Part shown: one piece after another, positions 33,714 through 43,123 of the stretch
Layout: every line of letters starts with the position of its first letter
Numbering within the stretch: position 1 is the first letter of the stretch
Assembly: GCF_965200585.1 (NCBI RefSeq)
Contig: NZ_OZ241361.1
DNA: 64,000 bases
Direction: 5' to 3' (one strand)
Source of the DNA: Bacterioplanoides sp965200585
GTDB taxonomy: Bacteria > Pseudomonadota > Gammaproteobacteria > Pseudomonadales > Oceanobacteraceae
Translations under genes and position numbers: made by a program
The notes under the pieces: generated by a model
The model's input: only the letters and a program-made list of their open reading frames with translations
Databases searched by the model: none
Told to the model about the DNA's origin: nothing

Positions 33714-35091
33714 GTTCTTCTCCGTTTTCAGAATGAATGATGGCTAATGCCTGTTGCATATCAAAGGCATCAGCACTGACTTTTAAATAGATTGCGCCTT
33801 CACTGGCAAGCGGACTGACCTGAGAAACACCGGTCAATGCCATCAGTTGTTGTAATTGCTGCTGGTCTATACGGCTGGTGGCCAGGCGAACACTGGTTAA
33901 GTGTTGTGGTGCTGAAGAGCGCCAGATAATCAGGCTCCAAATTACCATCAATGCCCCCAGGCCAGCAAACAGAGCAGCACTGCCAGAAGCCGACAAAATC
34001 CAACCACCCAGACTGCCACCGGCAAATGCGCCTAAAAACTGCATGCTGGAGTAAATACCCATGGCACTGCCTTTAGCACCGGCCGGGGCAATTTTACTGA
34101 GCCAGGAGGGCAGGCTGGCTTCCATCAGATTAAAGCCCCAGAAATAAAGCAGGAGTAATACCACCCAATGCCATAATTCGGTTGCCAGACTCATGGCAAA
34201 TAAGGTGATGGCGATAATCAGCGCACCGGTTAATACCACTTCTTTCATCTTGCGGCGCTTCTCCGCCACAATAATAAAAGGCACCATCAGAATAAACGCA
34301 ACGGCCAGCACGGGCAGATATACCCAACTATGCTGACTGGCCGCCAGCCCCTGTTGTTGCAGCTGCAAAGGAATAGCAACAAAGATGGCCACCATCAGGG
34401 CGTGCAGAATAAAGATCCCCAGGTTCAGCGGCCAGAGTTGAGGGTTAACCAGCTGTTTTCTGACTTCACTCAGTACCGCCGATGAATCCCGGTGCGGTAA
34501 GCGCGGTGGATTCGGAATAACAAACACCGTCACTAATACACCAGCAACAGCCAGAATAGCGGTAACCGTAAAGATCACGCTCATGCCACCCAGTGACGCC
34601 AGCCAGGGACCAAGCACCAGTGCGACTGAAAAAGAAAGACCAATACTGGCGCCAATCGAGGCCATGGCTTTCATGCGGTTTTCTTCCCGGGTCAGATCGG
34701 TAACCAGTGCCATAATGGCACTGGCAATGGCTCCGCCGCCTTGTAAGGCTCGCCCGGCAATCACGCCATAAACTGAGTCAGCGGTTGCTGCAATCAGGCT
34801 GCCCAATGCAAAGACCAGCAACCCCCCAATAATGACCGGTTTACGGCCAATACGATCAGATAAGCTGCCGGCCGGAATCTGTAGCAGCGCCTGAGTCAGG
34901 CCATAAACGCCCATCGCCAGACCCAGTAATTGAGGAGTAGCGCCTTCTAATTGCTGGCCCTCAATCATCATCACCGGCAGTACCATAAACAGTCCCAGCA
35001 TGCGTAATGCATAGAGTGAGGCAAGCGACGTTACTGCACGTCGTTCGTCACTGGATAGAGCTGCTGGCGGGGAAGTGTCTGGGGTACGCAA
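33697..35091 (-). CDS. MFS transporter of the YajR type
   Basis: This 464-residue protein has 12 predicted membrane segments and the motif A loop GSLSDRIGRKPVI between TM2 and TM3. Motif B/C-like sequences (GRALQGGGAIASAIMALVTDLT) follow. A soluble C-terminal extension of about 70 residues (beginning VRLATSRIDQQQL and ending AIIHSENGE) looks like the ferredoxin-like YAM domain of E. coli YajR. The MFS-ssb pair divergent from uvrA is a conserved gammaproteobacterial arrangement. The substrate is unknown. Confidence 0.88.
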   Translation of the reverse strand: MRTPDTSPPAALSSDERRAVTSLASLYALRMLGLFMVLPVMMIEGQQLEGATPQLLGLAMGVYGLTQALLQIPAGSLSDRIGRKPVIIGGLLVFALGSLIAATADSVYGVIAGRALQGGGAIASAIMALVTDLTREENRMKAMASIGASIGLSFSVALVLGPWLASLGGMSVIFTVTAILAVAGVLVTVFVIPNPPRLPHRDSSAVLSEVRKQLVNPQLWPLNLGIFILHALMVAIFVAIPLQLQQQGLAASQHSWVYLPVLAVAFILMVPFIIVAEKRRKMKEVVLTGALIIAITLFAMSLATELWHWVVLLLLYFWGFNLMEASLPSWLSKIAPAGAKGSAMGIYSSMQFLGAFAGGSLGGWILSASGSAALFAGLGALMVIWSLIIWRSSAPQHLTSVRLATSRIDQQQLQQLMALTGVSQVSPLASEGAIYLKVSADAFDMQQALAIIHSENGEEHGSQR

Positions 35092-35379
35092 GCCGGGTTC
35101 CGAAGGTAAATCACAAAAGGGGCGCTAGTTTACCAGCTTGGTCTGTTTTTGATTAGTAGCTATTAATACTTAATTGCTGGTTGCTGTCTGGATGGGGATC
35201 GACTGAATGGGACTGCTATAAAGCCGAGGTATATAGGGACTTTGCTGCCAAAGTATGAAAAAAGCCATATAACGCAGTAGCAATTTAGTCCAGATTGCGT
35301 ACACTCAAACAATATAACTGCTGAGTAGTTATGGCATGGAGCAATTTGCAAGCGGACAAACGTCACAAGGAGCACGCTT

Positions 35380-36060
35380 ATGGACAAGACTCACACACTT
35401 CCCGGCCGTCGTATTATCCTGTTTGGCCAGCAAAACCTGCAAAACTCTATTCTGATTGGCTTTATTCATCAGCGTACCAATATCGATTGTCAGTTGGTAA
35501 ATCAAACCCAATGGCACGATGACTGGAACAATTATCCTTGTAAGACACTGGCACTGATTGATGCTGAGTGTGCCCGCCCGGATAAGATTCAGGAGCTGTT
35601 GGAAGTCATCTATGAGCAGCCGATGAACATCATGGTCGCCTTTTTTAATACCCCTAAAGGGCATACAACGGAACGGATGATTGTCTGGCCGATGGTGAAT
35701 GGCCTGTTTTATCGCGATGCCTCACAGCAGCAACTCAGTAAAGGCATTCAGGGTATGTTTAACGGTGAGTTCTGGTTGCCGCGCCCTTTGATGGCGCAAT
35801 ATCTGGAGCGCACCCGCCACAAGCCACGCCGTATGTCGGCTCATGCTGCTTTATTGACCAAGCGTGAGAAACAGATTCTGAAGCTGACGGCCACCGGAGC
35901 CACCAATACCGAGATTGCCGAGCAGCTGAACGTCAGTATGCATACCGTGAAGACGCATATTTACAATCTGTTCAAAAAGATCGGCGCCAGCAACCGGATT
36001 CAGGCGGTAAATTGGGCGCAGGAGAATATGGACGAGTTGTTGCACGAAATGGCTGGATAG
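35380..36060 (+). CDS. CsgD/VpsT-like LuxR-family transcriptional regulator
   Basis: This 226-residue regulator has an atypical N-terminal receiver-like domain (about 10-130) without the usual acidic pocket. The C-terminal LuxR helix-turn-helix (about 158-218) includes LTKREKQILKLTATGATNTEIAEQLNVS split by family landmarks. Residues 132-135 read WLPR, at the place of the W[F/L/M][T/S]R c-di-GMP motif of VpsT, with Pro in the third position. This suggests control of biofilm or surface genes, with ligand binding uncertain. It is inserted between the MFS-ssb pair and uvrA, which are otherwise usually adjacent. Confidence 0.85.
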   Translation: MDKTHTLPGRRIILFGQQNLQNSILIGFIHQRTNIDCQLVNQTQWHDDWNNYPCKTLALIDAECARPDKIQELLEVIYEQPMNIMVAFFNTPKGHTTERMIVWPMVNGLFYRDASQQQLSKGIQGMFNGEFWLPRPLMAQYLERTRHKPRRMSAHAALLTKREKQILKLTATGATNTEIAEQLNVSMHTVKTHIYNLFKKIGASNRIQAVNWAQENMDELLHEMAG

Positions 36061-36191
36061 TCTTGATAAACTACCTGCGTTGCCATTGCTGCGTTAAAAA
36101 TAAGCTCACAATGCTCATTTATGACTTATAAACTGCGCTTTCTCGCTTATTTTTTGCCTTGCACTGACTGCCTCGGAAACGTTTTTCAAGA
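36061..36191. repeat. 131-base intergenic palindromic element with terminal inverted repeats
   Basis: The ends TCTTGATAAAC and GTTTTTCAAGA are inverted repeats (10 of 11). They extend outward by CTATC/GATAG with a two-base slip, reaching into the stop codon of the CsgD-like gene. Inside, GCGTTAAAAATAAGC and GCTTATTTTTTGCC form a second inverted pair. The composition and lack of coding signals fit a small non-autonomous repeat (MITE/REP-like). Only one copy is present here. Confidence 0.65.
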
Positions 36192-36268
36192 TGCTATCAG
36201 AGGCTGAATCCATCAGATTCTTAGCTTACAATGTCGGACTTTATTTTTCCGAGCAGTGAAAGCTATCT

Positions 36269-39103
36269 ATGGATAAGATCCAGGTTCGTGGAGCCCGCAC
36301 CCATAATCTTAAGAATGTTGACCTCGACATTCCACGCGACAAACTGATTGTTATCACCGGATTAAGTGGTTCCGGTAAATCCTCCCTGGCGTTTGATACC
36401 TTATATGCCGAAGGCCAACGGCGTTACGTTGAATCCCTGTCGACCTATGCTCGTCAATTCTTATCCATGATGGAAAAGCCGGATGTTGATCTGATTGAGG
36501 GTCTGTCACCGGCCATTTCCATCGAACAAAAGTCCACCTCTCACAACCCACGCTCAACCGTGGGTACTGTCACTGAGATTTACGATTACCTGCGTTTGTT
36601 GTTCGCCCGTGTCGGCACGCCCCGTTGCCCGGATCATGATGTGCCGTTGGAAGCACAGACCATCAGTCAGATGGTGGATTCGATCATGGATCTGCCGGTG
36701 GATGGCAAATATATGATTCTTGCTCCGGTGGTGCGTGATCGTAAAGGTGAGCACTTACACGTATTTGATAGTCTGCGTTCTCAGGGTTTTATCCGCGCCC
36801 GGGTGAATGGTTTGGTGTGTGATCTGGATGATGTGCCGGAGCTGGATAAGCGCAAAAAGCACAGCATCGAAGTGGTGGTGGATCGCTTTAAAGTCAAAGA
36901 AGGCATTGAGCAGCGTTTATCGGAATCGCTGGAAACCTGCATTGAACTCAGCGGCGGACTGGCATTAGTCGCCTCGATGGATGACGAGCAGGAAGAACCA
37001 TTGCTGTTTTCGTCGCAGTTTTCTTGCCCTCATTGTGGTTACAGCTTGTCGGAACTGGAGCCACGCCTGTTCTCCTTTAATAATCCGGCTGGCGCTTGTC
37101 AGAGTTGTGATGGTTTAGGGGTTAAACAATATTTTGATCAGGGGCTGGTGGTACTGGATGACAGCTTGACCATTGCTGAAGGTGCTATTCGTGGTTGGGA
37201 TCGCCGCAGTATTTATTATTTCCAGATGATCAGCTCGGTGGCGGAACATTTTGGTTTTGATATTGATCAACCCTTTAAAAAATTATCCAAGAAACACCAG
37301 AAAATTCTGCTGCAAGGTTCTGATACTGAAGAAGTGCGTTTCAGTTATGTGAACTCACGTGGTGATCAGATTTTTAAGGAGCACCCATTCGAAGGCGTAC
37401 TGCCAAATCTGGAGCGTCGTTATCGTGAAACGGACTCGCAAATGGTACGCGAAGAATTGTCTAAATATCTGAGTGTGCAGCCGTGCCCGACCTGCCATGG
37501 TTCACGTCTGCGTACCGAAGCCCGTAATGTATTTGTTGGTGACAAAACCATTCATGCCTGTACCGCAATGCCGGTTGAAGAGGCGCACCAGTATTTCTCC
37601 GAATTACATATGGATGGTCATAAAGGGGAAATTGCGGAAAAAATTCTGAAAGAAATTCGCGAGCGTTTGCAGTTTCTGGTGAATGTTGGACTGGAATATT
37701 TAACGTTGAATCGCAGCTCGGATACCTTGTCGGGTGGTGAGGCGCAGCGTATTCGTCTGGCGTCACAAATTGGCGCCGGGCTGGTCGGTGTTATGTATAT
37801 TCTCGATGAACCCTCTATTGGTTTACACCAGCGCGATAACGACCGCTTATTAAAAACCCTGTTTCACCTGCGCGATTTAGGTAATACCGTCATTGTGGTT
37901 GAGCATGACGAAGATGCCATTCGCAGTGCCGACCATTTAATTGATATTGGCCCGGGTGCTGGGGTACACGGTGGGCAAGTAATCGCACAGGGTACACCGA
38001 ATCAGGTGATTAAAAATAAAGACTCTGTTACCGGGCAATATTTATCTGGCAAAAAAGAAATTGCAGTCCCTGCCGAACGCACACCGTACGATGATAAAAA
38101 GCTATTAACGCTGACAGGGGCTACCGGTAATAATTTAAATAATGTCGATTTAACTATTCCACTGGGTTTGATGACGTGTATTACCGGTGTGTCAGGTTCT
38201 GGAAAATCGACCTTAATTAATCGTACCTTATATCCATTAGCTGCTACGGCACTGAATGGTGCAACGACTTTAAAAGCTTCTGAGCATCAGTCGATTGAGG
38301 GGTTAAAGCAACTCGATAAAGTGGTGGATATTGATCAAAGCCCGATTGGCCGTACGCCGCGTTCAAACCCAGCAACTTATACGGGTATTTTCACGCCGGT
38401 GCGGGAATTATTTGCTGGTACTCAGGAAGCGCGCTCGCGGGGTTATAAAGCCGGACGCTTCTCCTTTAATGTCAAAGGTGGCCGTTGCGAAGCCTGTCAG
38501 GGGGATGGGGTCATTAAAGTTGAAATGCACTTCCTGGCGGATATTTATGTGCCGTGTGATGTGTGTAAAGGCAAGCGTTATAACCGTGAAACACTGGATA
38601 TTCGTTACAAGGGTAAAAATATTCACGAAGTGCTGGATATGACGGTAGAAGATGCACGCACCTTCTTTGATGCCATCCCGGCGGTCGCGCGTAAGTTACA
38701 GACCCTGATGGATGTTGGCCTGAGTTATATTAAATTAGGACAGGCAGCCACCACCTTGTCGGGTGGTGAAGCGCAGCGGGTCAAACTGGCGAAAGAATTA
38801 TCGAAGCGGGATACCGGCTCTACTTTGTATATTCTTGATGAGCCAACCACTGGCTTGCACTTCCACGATATTGAACAGCTTTTAACAGTACTGCATCGCC
38901 TGCGGGATCATGGCAATACCATTGTGGTGATTGAACATAATCTGGACGTGATTAAAACCGCGGACTGGATTGTTGATCTTGGCCCGGAAGGTGGTTCTAA
39001 AGGCGGTTATATTATTGCCGAAGGTACCCCGGAGCAGGTAGTAAAAGAAAAAGTATCGCACACCGGACGTTTCTTAAAACCTTTGCTGGCTGCGAAAAAA
39101 TAA
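36269..39103 (+). CDS. uvrA: Excinuclease ABC subunit A
   Basis: UvrA is the damage-recognition ATPase of nucleotide excision repair. The 944-residue protein has two ABC modules (Walker A GLSGSGKSS and GVSGSGKST; signatures LSGGEAQRIRLA and LSGGEAQRVKLA). Its zinc fingers are visible at CPHCGYSLSE...CQSCDGLG and CEACQGDG...CDVCKGKR. The length matches E. coli (940). No LexA box of the CTGT-N8-ACAG type was found in the 77 bases upstream, where the palindromic element ends. A DTW gene follows after one base. Confidence 0.97.
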   Translation: MDKIQVRGARTHNLKNVDLDIPRDKLIVITGLSGSGKSSLAFDTLYAEGQRRYVESLSTYARQFLSMMEKPDVDLIEGLSPAISIEQKSTSHNPRSTVGTVTEIYDYLRLLFARVGTPRCPDHDVPLEAQTISQMVDSIMDLPVDGKYMILAPVVRDRKGEHLHVFDSLRSQGFIRARVNGLVCDLDDVPELDKRKKHSIEVVVDRFKVKEGIEQRLSESLETCIELSGGLALVASMDDEQEEPLLFSSQFSCPHCGYSLSELEPRLFSFNNPAGACQSCDGLGVKQYFDQGLVVLDDSLTIAEGAIRGWDRRSIYYFQMISSVAEHFGFDIDQPFKKLSKKHQKILLQGSDTEEVRFSYVNSRGDQIFKEHPFEGVLPNLERRYRETDSQMVREELSKYLSVQPCPTCHGSRLRTEARNVFVGDKTIHACTAMPVEEAHQYFSELHMDGHKGEIAEKILKEIRERLQFLVNVGLEYLTLNRSSDTLSGGEAQRIRLASQIGAGLVGVMYILDEPSIGLHQRDNDRLLKTLFHLRDLGNTVIVVEHDEDAIRSADHLIDIGPGAGVHGGQVIAQGTPNQVIKNKDSVTGQYLSGKKEIAVPAERTPYDDKKLLTLTGATGNNLNNVDLTIPLGLMTCITGVSGSGKSTLINRTLYPLAATALNGATTLKASEHQSIEGLKQLDKVVDIDQSPIGRTPRSNPATYTGIFTPVRELFAGTQEARSRGYKAGRFSFNVKGGRCEACQGDGVIKVEMHFLADIYVPCDVCKGKRYNRETLDIRYKGKNIHEVLDMTVEDARTFFDAIPAVARKLQTLMDVGLSYIKLGQAATTLSGGEAQRVKLAKELSKRDTGSTLYILDEPTTGLHFHDIEQLLTVLHRLRDHGNTIVVIEHNLDVIKTADWIVDLGPEGGSKGGYIIAEGTPEQVVKEKVSHTGRFLKPLLAAKK

Positions 39104-39104
39104 T

Positions 39105-39701
39105 ATGACATCCGCGGCAAAACGGGCCCAGTGCACTAAGTGCAAGCGGCCCGTAAAGGTGTGTATTTGTGATTCCCTGGTTGAGATTGAAGCACCGCTG
39201 GAACTGATCATCTGGCAAGACCCAACCGAAGCCAAACATAAATTATCCACGGCTCCTTTATTAAATCTGAGTATCTCTAACAGTCGTTTGTTGGTTGGTG
39301 ATCAGTTTTCTTTTGCCGATATTTTTGCCGACAGCCCAGTGCAGCAATGTGCACTGCTGTACCCGCTGGAAAGTGGCTCGGCATTAATCTCAGAGCAGCG
39401 GAGTGATATTAACAAACTGTTGGTTCTGGATGGTACCTGGAAAAAGGTACGGCGTTTGTTTCATCTGAATGAATGGTTAAAAGATCTGCCTTATATTCAA
39501 CTTAACCCGGAGTCACTGAGTCGTTATGCCATTCGTAAATCACCACGCGCGGATGGTTTATCAACGATCGAAGCGGCAGTTGCCGGGTTAAGCTGGTTGG
39601 ATGATACAACCGATTATCAACCCGTTCTGACGGTGCTGGAGCGTATGGTTGAGCTACAACAACAACTAACGCCGGATGACGTTAAACGTACCCGGCACTA
39701 G
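39105..39701 (+). CDS. DTW-domain tRNA-uridine aminocarboxypropyltransferase
   Basis: This 198-residue protein belongs to the DTW family (TapT-like), which makes acp3U in the tRNA variable loop from SAM. The N-terminal Cys motif CTKCKRPVKVCICDSL is present. The DxTW signature is LDGTWKKVRRLF near residue 108, followed by a C-terminal SPRADGLSTIEA segment. It starts one base after uvrA, so it is translated from the same transcript. Which of the paralogous TapT/YfiP functions it has cannot be told from sequence alone. Confidence 0.88.
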   Translation: MTSAAKRAQCTKCKRPVKVCICDSLVEIEAPLELIIWQDPTEAKHKLSTAPLLNLSISNSRLLVGDQFSFADIFADSPVQQCALLYPLESGSALISEQRSDINKLLVLDGTWKKVRRLFHLNEWLKDLPYIQLNPESLSRYAIRKSPRADGLSTIEAAVAGLSWLDDTTDYQPVLTVLERMVELQQQLTPDDVKRTRH

Positions 39702-39729
39702 TGTTATCAAGAAAGAGAGTTATCAAGCC

Positions 39730-40638
39730 CTATCTTTCCCAGATTGGCGGATCTCCGATTTTTTCCAATAAAAAATCAATAAACACCCGGACTTTGGCGG
39801 TTAATACGTTGGACTTGGGATACACCAGCCAGATGGCAGAATGATCCTCCACTTCATAATCGGGCAATATCCGGATCAGCGTACCGTCTTTTAATTCCTG
39901 GTGAATATTCCAGAAGGTGTGCATCGAAATCCCCACCCCAGCCAGAGTCGCCACCTTCATACTGGCACCATCATCACAGACAACACGTGTTGCAGCACCG
40001 GGAGGCGGGAAGCTGCTACTGGCATTCGTGTGTTTGGCAATCAAGGTTCTGGGCTCGGTATGGCGGAATACCAGTAGCTGATGATCACGCAGCTCCTGTG
40101 GGGTTTTGGGCATGCCAAAGCGTTTAACATAGGCAGGGGAGGCGCAGAGCAGACGTTGATCGTCGGCCAGTTTGCGAGCGCGTAAACTGCTGTCGCTGAT
40201 GGCGTAATTACGTAAGGCCAGATCAAACCCACCTTCAATCAGATCCATCTGCATATCTGATAACTTCAGCTCCAGATTCAGTTTGGGATAACGTTCCAGA
40301 AACTCAGGCAGCAGCGGGGCAATATAGGCTTGAGCAAAGGTGCTTGAAGCAGCAAATCGCAATGTACCACTGACTTCCCGGTATTCATGGCCTAATGCCG
40401 CCTTGGCCGCGGCTTCCTGAGCGAGAATTTCGCGGGCGTAAGGCAAAAACTCAGCACCTTCCAGTGAGAGCGATACTTTGCGCGTAGAGCGGTGTAATAA
40501 GTCAGCCCCTATCTGATGTTCCAACTTGGCTAACCGGGCGCTGGCAACGGCAGGAGCCAGCCCCAGCTTTCTGCCAGCAGCACTGATATTCAGCATATCG
40601 GCGGCCATCACAAATAAACGAATGCCTTCCGTATCCAT
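39730..40638 (-). CDS. LysR-family transcriptional regulator
   Basis: This 302-residue LysR regulator has an N-terminal winged helix-turn-helix (FVMAADMLNISAAGRKLGLAPAVASARLAKLE) and a periplasmic-binding-like effector domain. The ATG at 40638 is preceded by a GGAG site; a GTG four codons upstream is also possible. It is divergent from the nitroreductase at 40802 and is the obvious candidate to control it. The intergenic gap includes a palindrome at 40749-40770. The ligand is unknown. Confidence 0.88.
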   Translation of the reverse strand: MDTEGIRLFVMAADMLNISAAGRKLGLAPAVASARLAKLEHQIGADLLHRSTRKVSLSLEGAEFLPYAREILAQEAAAKAALGHEYREVSGTLRFAASSTFAQAYIAPLLPEFLERYPKLNLELKLSDMQMDLIEGGFDLALRNYAISDSSLRARKLADDQRLLCASPAYVKRFGMPKTPQELRDHQLLVFRHTEPRTLIAKHTNASSSFPPPGAATRVVCDDGASMKVATLAGVGISMHTFWNIHQELKDGTLIRILPDYEVEDHSAIWLVYPKSNVLTAKVRVFIDFLLEKIGDPPIWER

Positions 40639-40748
40639 GGCGCTCTCCACGTACGTATAAACCGCTGATTATATTGAAAAACCGAATTATGTTTAATATT
40701 TTTGCTAGTTTTGTTTGTTTATCGGATGAATATACTGCTGCTCATTGT

Positions 40749-40770
40749 CCAGGGCTGTTAACAACCCTGG
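40749..40770. promoter_or_regulatory. Near-perfect 22-base palindrome before the nitroreductase gene
   Basis: Stem arms CCAGGG and CCCTGG surround CTGTTAACAA, so the whole element is symmetrical but for one base pair. It lies 32 bases upstream of the nitroreductase ATG, in its probable 5' leader. It could be a LysR operator or an RNA hairpin; similar TGTTAACA-centred palindromes occur at 2495-2520 and 62802-62820. Confidence 0.4.
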
Positions 40771-40801
40771 TTTCACACTGTTTTATTGTCTGGAGCAAAG
40801 T

Positions 40802-41458
40802 ATGAATCATCCGATCATTAACGACCTGAATAGCCGCTACACGGCGAAGAAATACGACGAAAACAAGCGTATTTCTGCGGATGATATGGAAATCATTAAA
40901 GAAGCCCTGCGTTTATCCGCCTCATCCATCAATTCTCAGCCGTGGAAGTTTATTGTGCTGGAAAGTGATGAGGCGAAACAGCGTTTCCATAATACCTTTG
41001 CCAATAAGCATCAGTTCAACCAGCAGCATGCCAAAGATGCGTCACATACTTTGCTATTGGCATACGACCCGGAATTTACTAAAGAGAAATTCACCAAGCG
41101 TGTGGATGTTGAAGTCAGCTCGGGCCATCTGCCAGCAGAGAATTATGACAACTTTATGGGTGCCTATGCATTTGCTGAAATGAACACCGATGAGCAGGGC
41201 TACAACGGCCACTGGACAAAGGCTCAGGTTTATCTGGCACTGGGCAATGTGTTACACACCCTGGCTCGTTTAGGCATTGCCTCGACTCCGATGGAAGGGG
41301 TGGATGGTGAGTTAATCGGCGAATTGTTTGCCGCTGAGCTGGATGGTCACGTGTGTGAAGTAGCGCTGGCTATGGGTTACCACAAAGACGGTGAAGACTA
41401 TAACTTCGGTAAGCCAAAGGCTCGTTTGCCACAGGAAGATGTCATCAGCGTTCTGTAA
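40802..41458 (+). CDS. NfsB-like oxygen-insensitive NAD(P)H nitroreductase
   Basis: This 218-residue flavoprotein resembles E. coli NfsB. The FMN-binding N-terminal segment SRYTAKKYDENKRIS and LSASSINSQPWKFIVL, the central QVYLALGNVLHTLA, and the C-terminal KARLPQEDVISVL align well. The ATG at 40802 follows a TGGAG site; an earlier in-frame TTG at 40745 would read through the palindrome and is rejected. A two-electron reduction of nitroaromatics or quinones is expected; the physiological substrate is not known. Confidence 0.92.
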   Translation: MNHPIINDLNSRYTAKKYDENKRISADDMEIIKEALRLSASSINSQPWKFIVLESDEAKQRFHNTFANKHQFNQQHAKDASHTLLLAYDPEFTKEKFTKRVDVEVSSGHLPAENYDNFMGAYAFAEMNTDEQGYNGHWTKAQVYLALGNVLHTLARLGIASTPMEGVDGELIGELFAAELDGHVCEVALAMGYHKDGEDYNFGKPKARLPQEDVISVL

Positions 41459-41461
41459 TAT

Positions 41462-41499
41462 AAAAAGCTCCTTTTATCGTCTGATAAAAGGAGCTTTTT
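41462..41499. terminator. Bidirectional terminator after the nitroreductase
   Basis: A perfect 16-bp stem AAAAAGCTCCTTTTAT/ATAAAAGGAGCTTTTT with a 6-base loop has A and T runs at both ends. It serves the nitroreductase (plus) and the PstS-like gene (minus). Confidence 0.92.
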
Positions 41500-41526
41500 G
41501 ACTGTCGCTATCCGGAAGGCCGGGCG

Positions 41527-41955
41527 TCAGAATTTATAAACAACCGAGACCGATTCATCAACGGCGCTACTGTCGATATAGCCAATCAGGTTCGGATTGT
41601 TCGCTACCAGATCTTTGACTTCTGCAGCGCTGCCAGATTCTTTAGGTGGTGTGCCTTTTCCGGTAAATATCAGGCGTGACCAGTACGCTTTTAACTGACT
41701 GTTATTCTTTGCCAGAACTTTGTCGTTAAACATTTCCCGGGTGGGAGAATTCAGCGCCTGATCAACCGGAACCGCCTGGCTACCGTCAGGAAAGCTTTTG
41801 CTTTTACCTAAAAAGATGCGTGCGATGGTATCTTGATCAAGGCTTTTGTTAGCATTCTGAGCACTGACAATCACGGCCGTTTCAGCATAAGCCAGGCTGG
41901 TGAATACTAAAGTAACCAGAGTCAGGCATTTAAGCAGCGGATTCAATAATTTCAT
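41527..41955 (-). CDS. Small PstS-like periplasmic binding protein, copy 1
   Basis: This 142-residue protein has a signal peptide (about 1-24). The rest is a half-length phosphate-binding-protein-like domain: SLDQDTIARIFLGKSKSFPDG, SQLKAYWSRLIFTGKGTPPKE, and NPNLIGYIDSS. It is about half the length of PstS and lacks the first lobe. No transporter genes are near. It lies 11 bases downstream of a porin gene on the same strand, and its paralogue at 43279 shares this spacing. It probably works in the periplasm with the porin; the ligand is unknown. Confidence 0.88.
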   Translation of the reverse strand: MKLLNPLLKCLTLVTLVFTSLAYAETAVIVSAQNANKSLDQDTIARIFLGKSKSFPDGSQAVPVDQALNSPTREMFNDKVLAKNNSQLKAYWSRLIFTGKGTPPKESGSAAEVKDLVANNPNLIGYIDSSAVDESVSVVYKF

Positions 41956-41966
41956 TGGTATACTCC

Positions 41967-43085
41967 TTAAAAAACCAGATCAACAGCAACACTGTATAAC
42001 ATGGCCGATTCGCCATCATTACCCAGTCGTAACTCTTCATCAATATATTGAGCTTCCACTTTAAAAGCGGTACCCGCGTTATAATCGAAGCGAGCACCTA
42101 AGGTAATACTGCTTTCTTCACCACGAAGGTTGTTCTGTAATAAACCAACATTACCAGATTGTTTTTCATCTTTATCTTCGGAATACGTCAGATGAACGGT
42201 GGTGTCATTAAATCGCTGTGCGGCACTGATCAGGAATGCCTGGTCATTCAGCAGTAAATCGGTTTCATGATCGAGGGCAGTCCATTCGGCAATCAGGAAA
42301 GTGCTGCCATTATCATAAGTAATGGCGGCTTCATAAAAGCGCGTGGTATCACCATCGGGAGTAAACTCATCCTGTAAACCCAGTGCCGTGGCACCGGCAA
42401 CCAACTGTTCCAGAGCATCACCAGTAGGATCAGCCATTAAATCCGGCATATATACATCGGCCTGATGATAGCTGAGGCGTGTGCCCCAGTTGTCTTTATT
42501 CAGGCTCAGCACTGCACCAGCAAAGTTTCTCAGGTCAATCTCAAATGCTTCTTCGACCGGAGCGAAGGAATCTTCCAGACGACCAAAGTAAACCTGCACA
42601 GAACCATCCGCCGAGCCTGCCGTGAAGTTATGTGTCAGGTCAACGCCATTAATTGAAGAAAATGTGTCTAGTCGTGAATAAACTTCACCTGGTGGGCGAA
42701 TCCAGTTGTAGGCATAACCCACCTCAAGGAAGTCCGAATAATAGAAGAAAGGCGTCCGTAACCGGCCTAAGCGAATATCGGTATTATCATTAAATGAGTA
42801 AGTAACATAGGCCCAGGCGTTTTCGGTGTTGTAGTCTTCCTCACCGCGGGCAATAAACTGTGTTGTGGCTGACGTAGAGTCATTGATTTGTTTACTGACT
42901 TGCAGGGCGACAACGGTGTCCTGAGTAAATGAAACGTCATCGTCATAGCCTGCGGCAGAGACGTCGTCGTTGGTTAATACACCTGCTCCGGCACTCATAA
43001 ATCCATTTATATTTAAATCATTAGCGTAACTCAGCTGACCTGAAATCAGCAGTACGGCAGCTATTCCTGATTTTTTATTGTACAT
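41967..43085 (-). CDS. Outer-membrane porin, copy 1
   Basis: This 372-residue beta-barrel protein has a signal peptide (about 1-21) and the mature start NDLNINGFMSAGAGVL. The repeating alternating hydrophobic strands, the RLGRLRTPFFYYSDF segment, and the terminal SVAVDLVF ending in Phe are features of outer-membrane barrels recognised by BamA. It closely matches the porin at 43719-44885 along its length, apart from an acidic loop insertion there. It is followed by the PstS-like gene after 11 bases. The solute is not known. Confidence 0.88.
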   Translation of the reverse strand: MYNKKSGIAAVLLISGQLSYANDLNINGFMSAGAGVLTNDDVSAAGYDDDVSFTQDTVVALQVSKQINDSTSATTQFIARGEEDYNTENAWAYVTYSFNDNTDIRLGRLRTPFFYYSDFLEVGYAYNWIRPPGEVYSRLDTFSSINGVDLTHNFTAGSADGSVQVYFGRLEDSFAPVEEAFEIDLRNFAGAVLSLNKDNWGTRLSYHQADVYMPDLMADPTGDALEQLVAGATALGLQDEFTPDGDTTRFYEAAITYDNGSTFLIAEWTALDHETDLLLNDQAFLISAAQRFNDTTVHLTYSEDKDEKQSGNVGLLQNNLRGEESSITLGARFDYNAGTAFKVEAQYIDEELRLGNDGESAMLYSVAVDLVF

Positions 43086-43123
43086 AGCGAAACCTTAATT
43101 CGGCAAAAGCCTTTATTCAGAGT

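Noticed and set aside
36192..36268. A LexA box upstream of uvrA
   Set aside because: No CTGT-N8-ACAG match is present in the gap; the uvrA promoter here may be SOS-independent or use a different operator, which cannot be judged by eye.
40745..40801. An in-frame TTG upstream of the nitroreductase ATG, which would add 19 residues
   Set aside because: The extension reads through the palindrome at 40749-40770, has no ribosome site, and is not homologous to NfsB; the ATG at 40802 has a TGGAG site and aligns with the family start.
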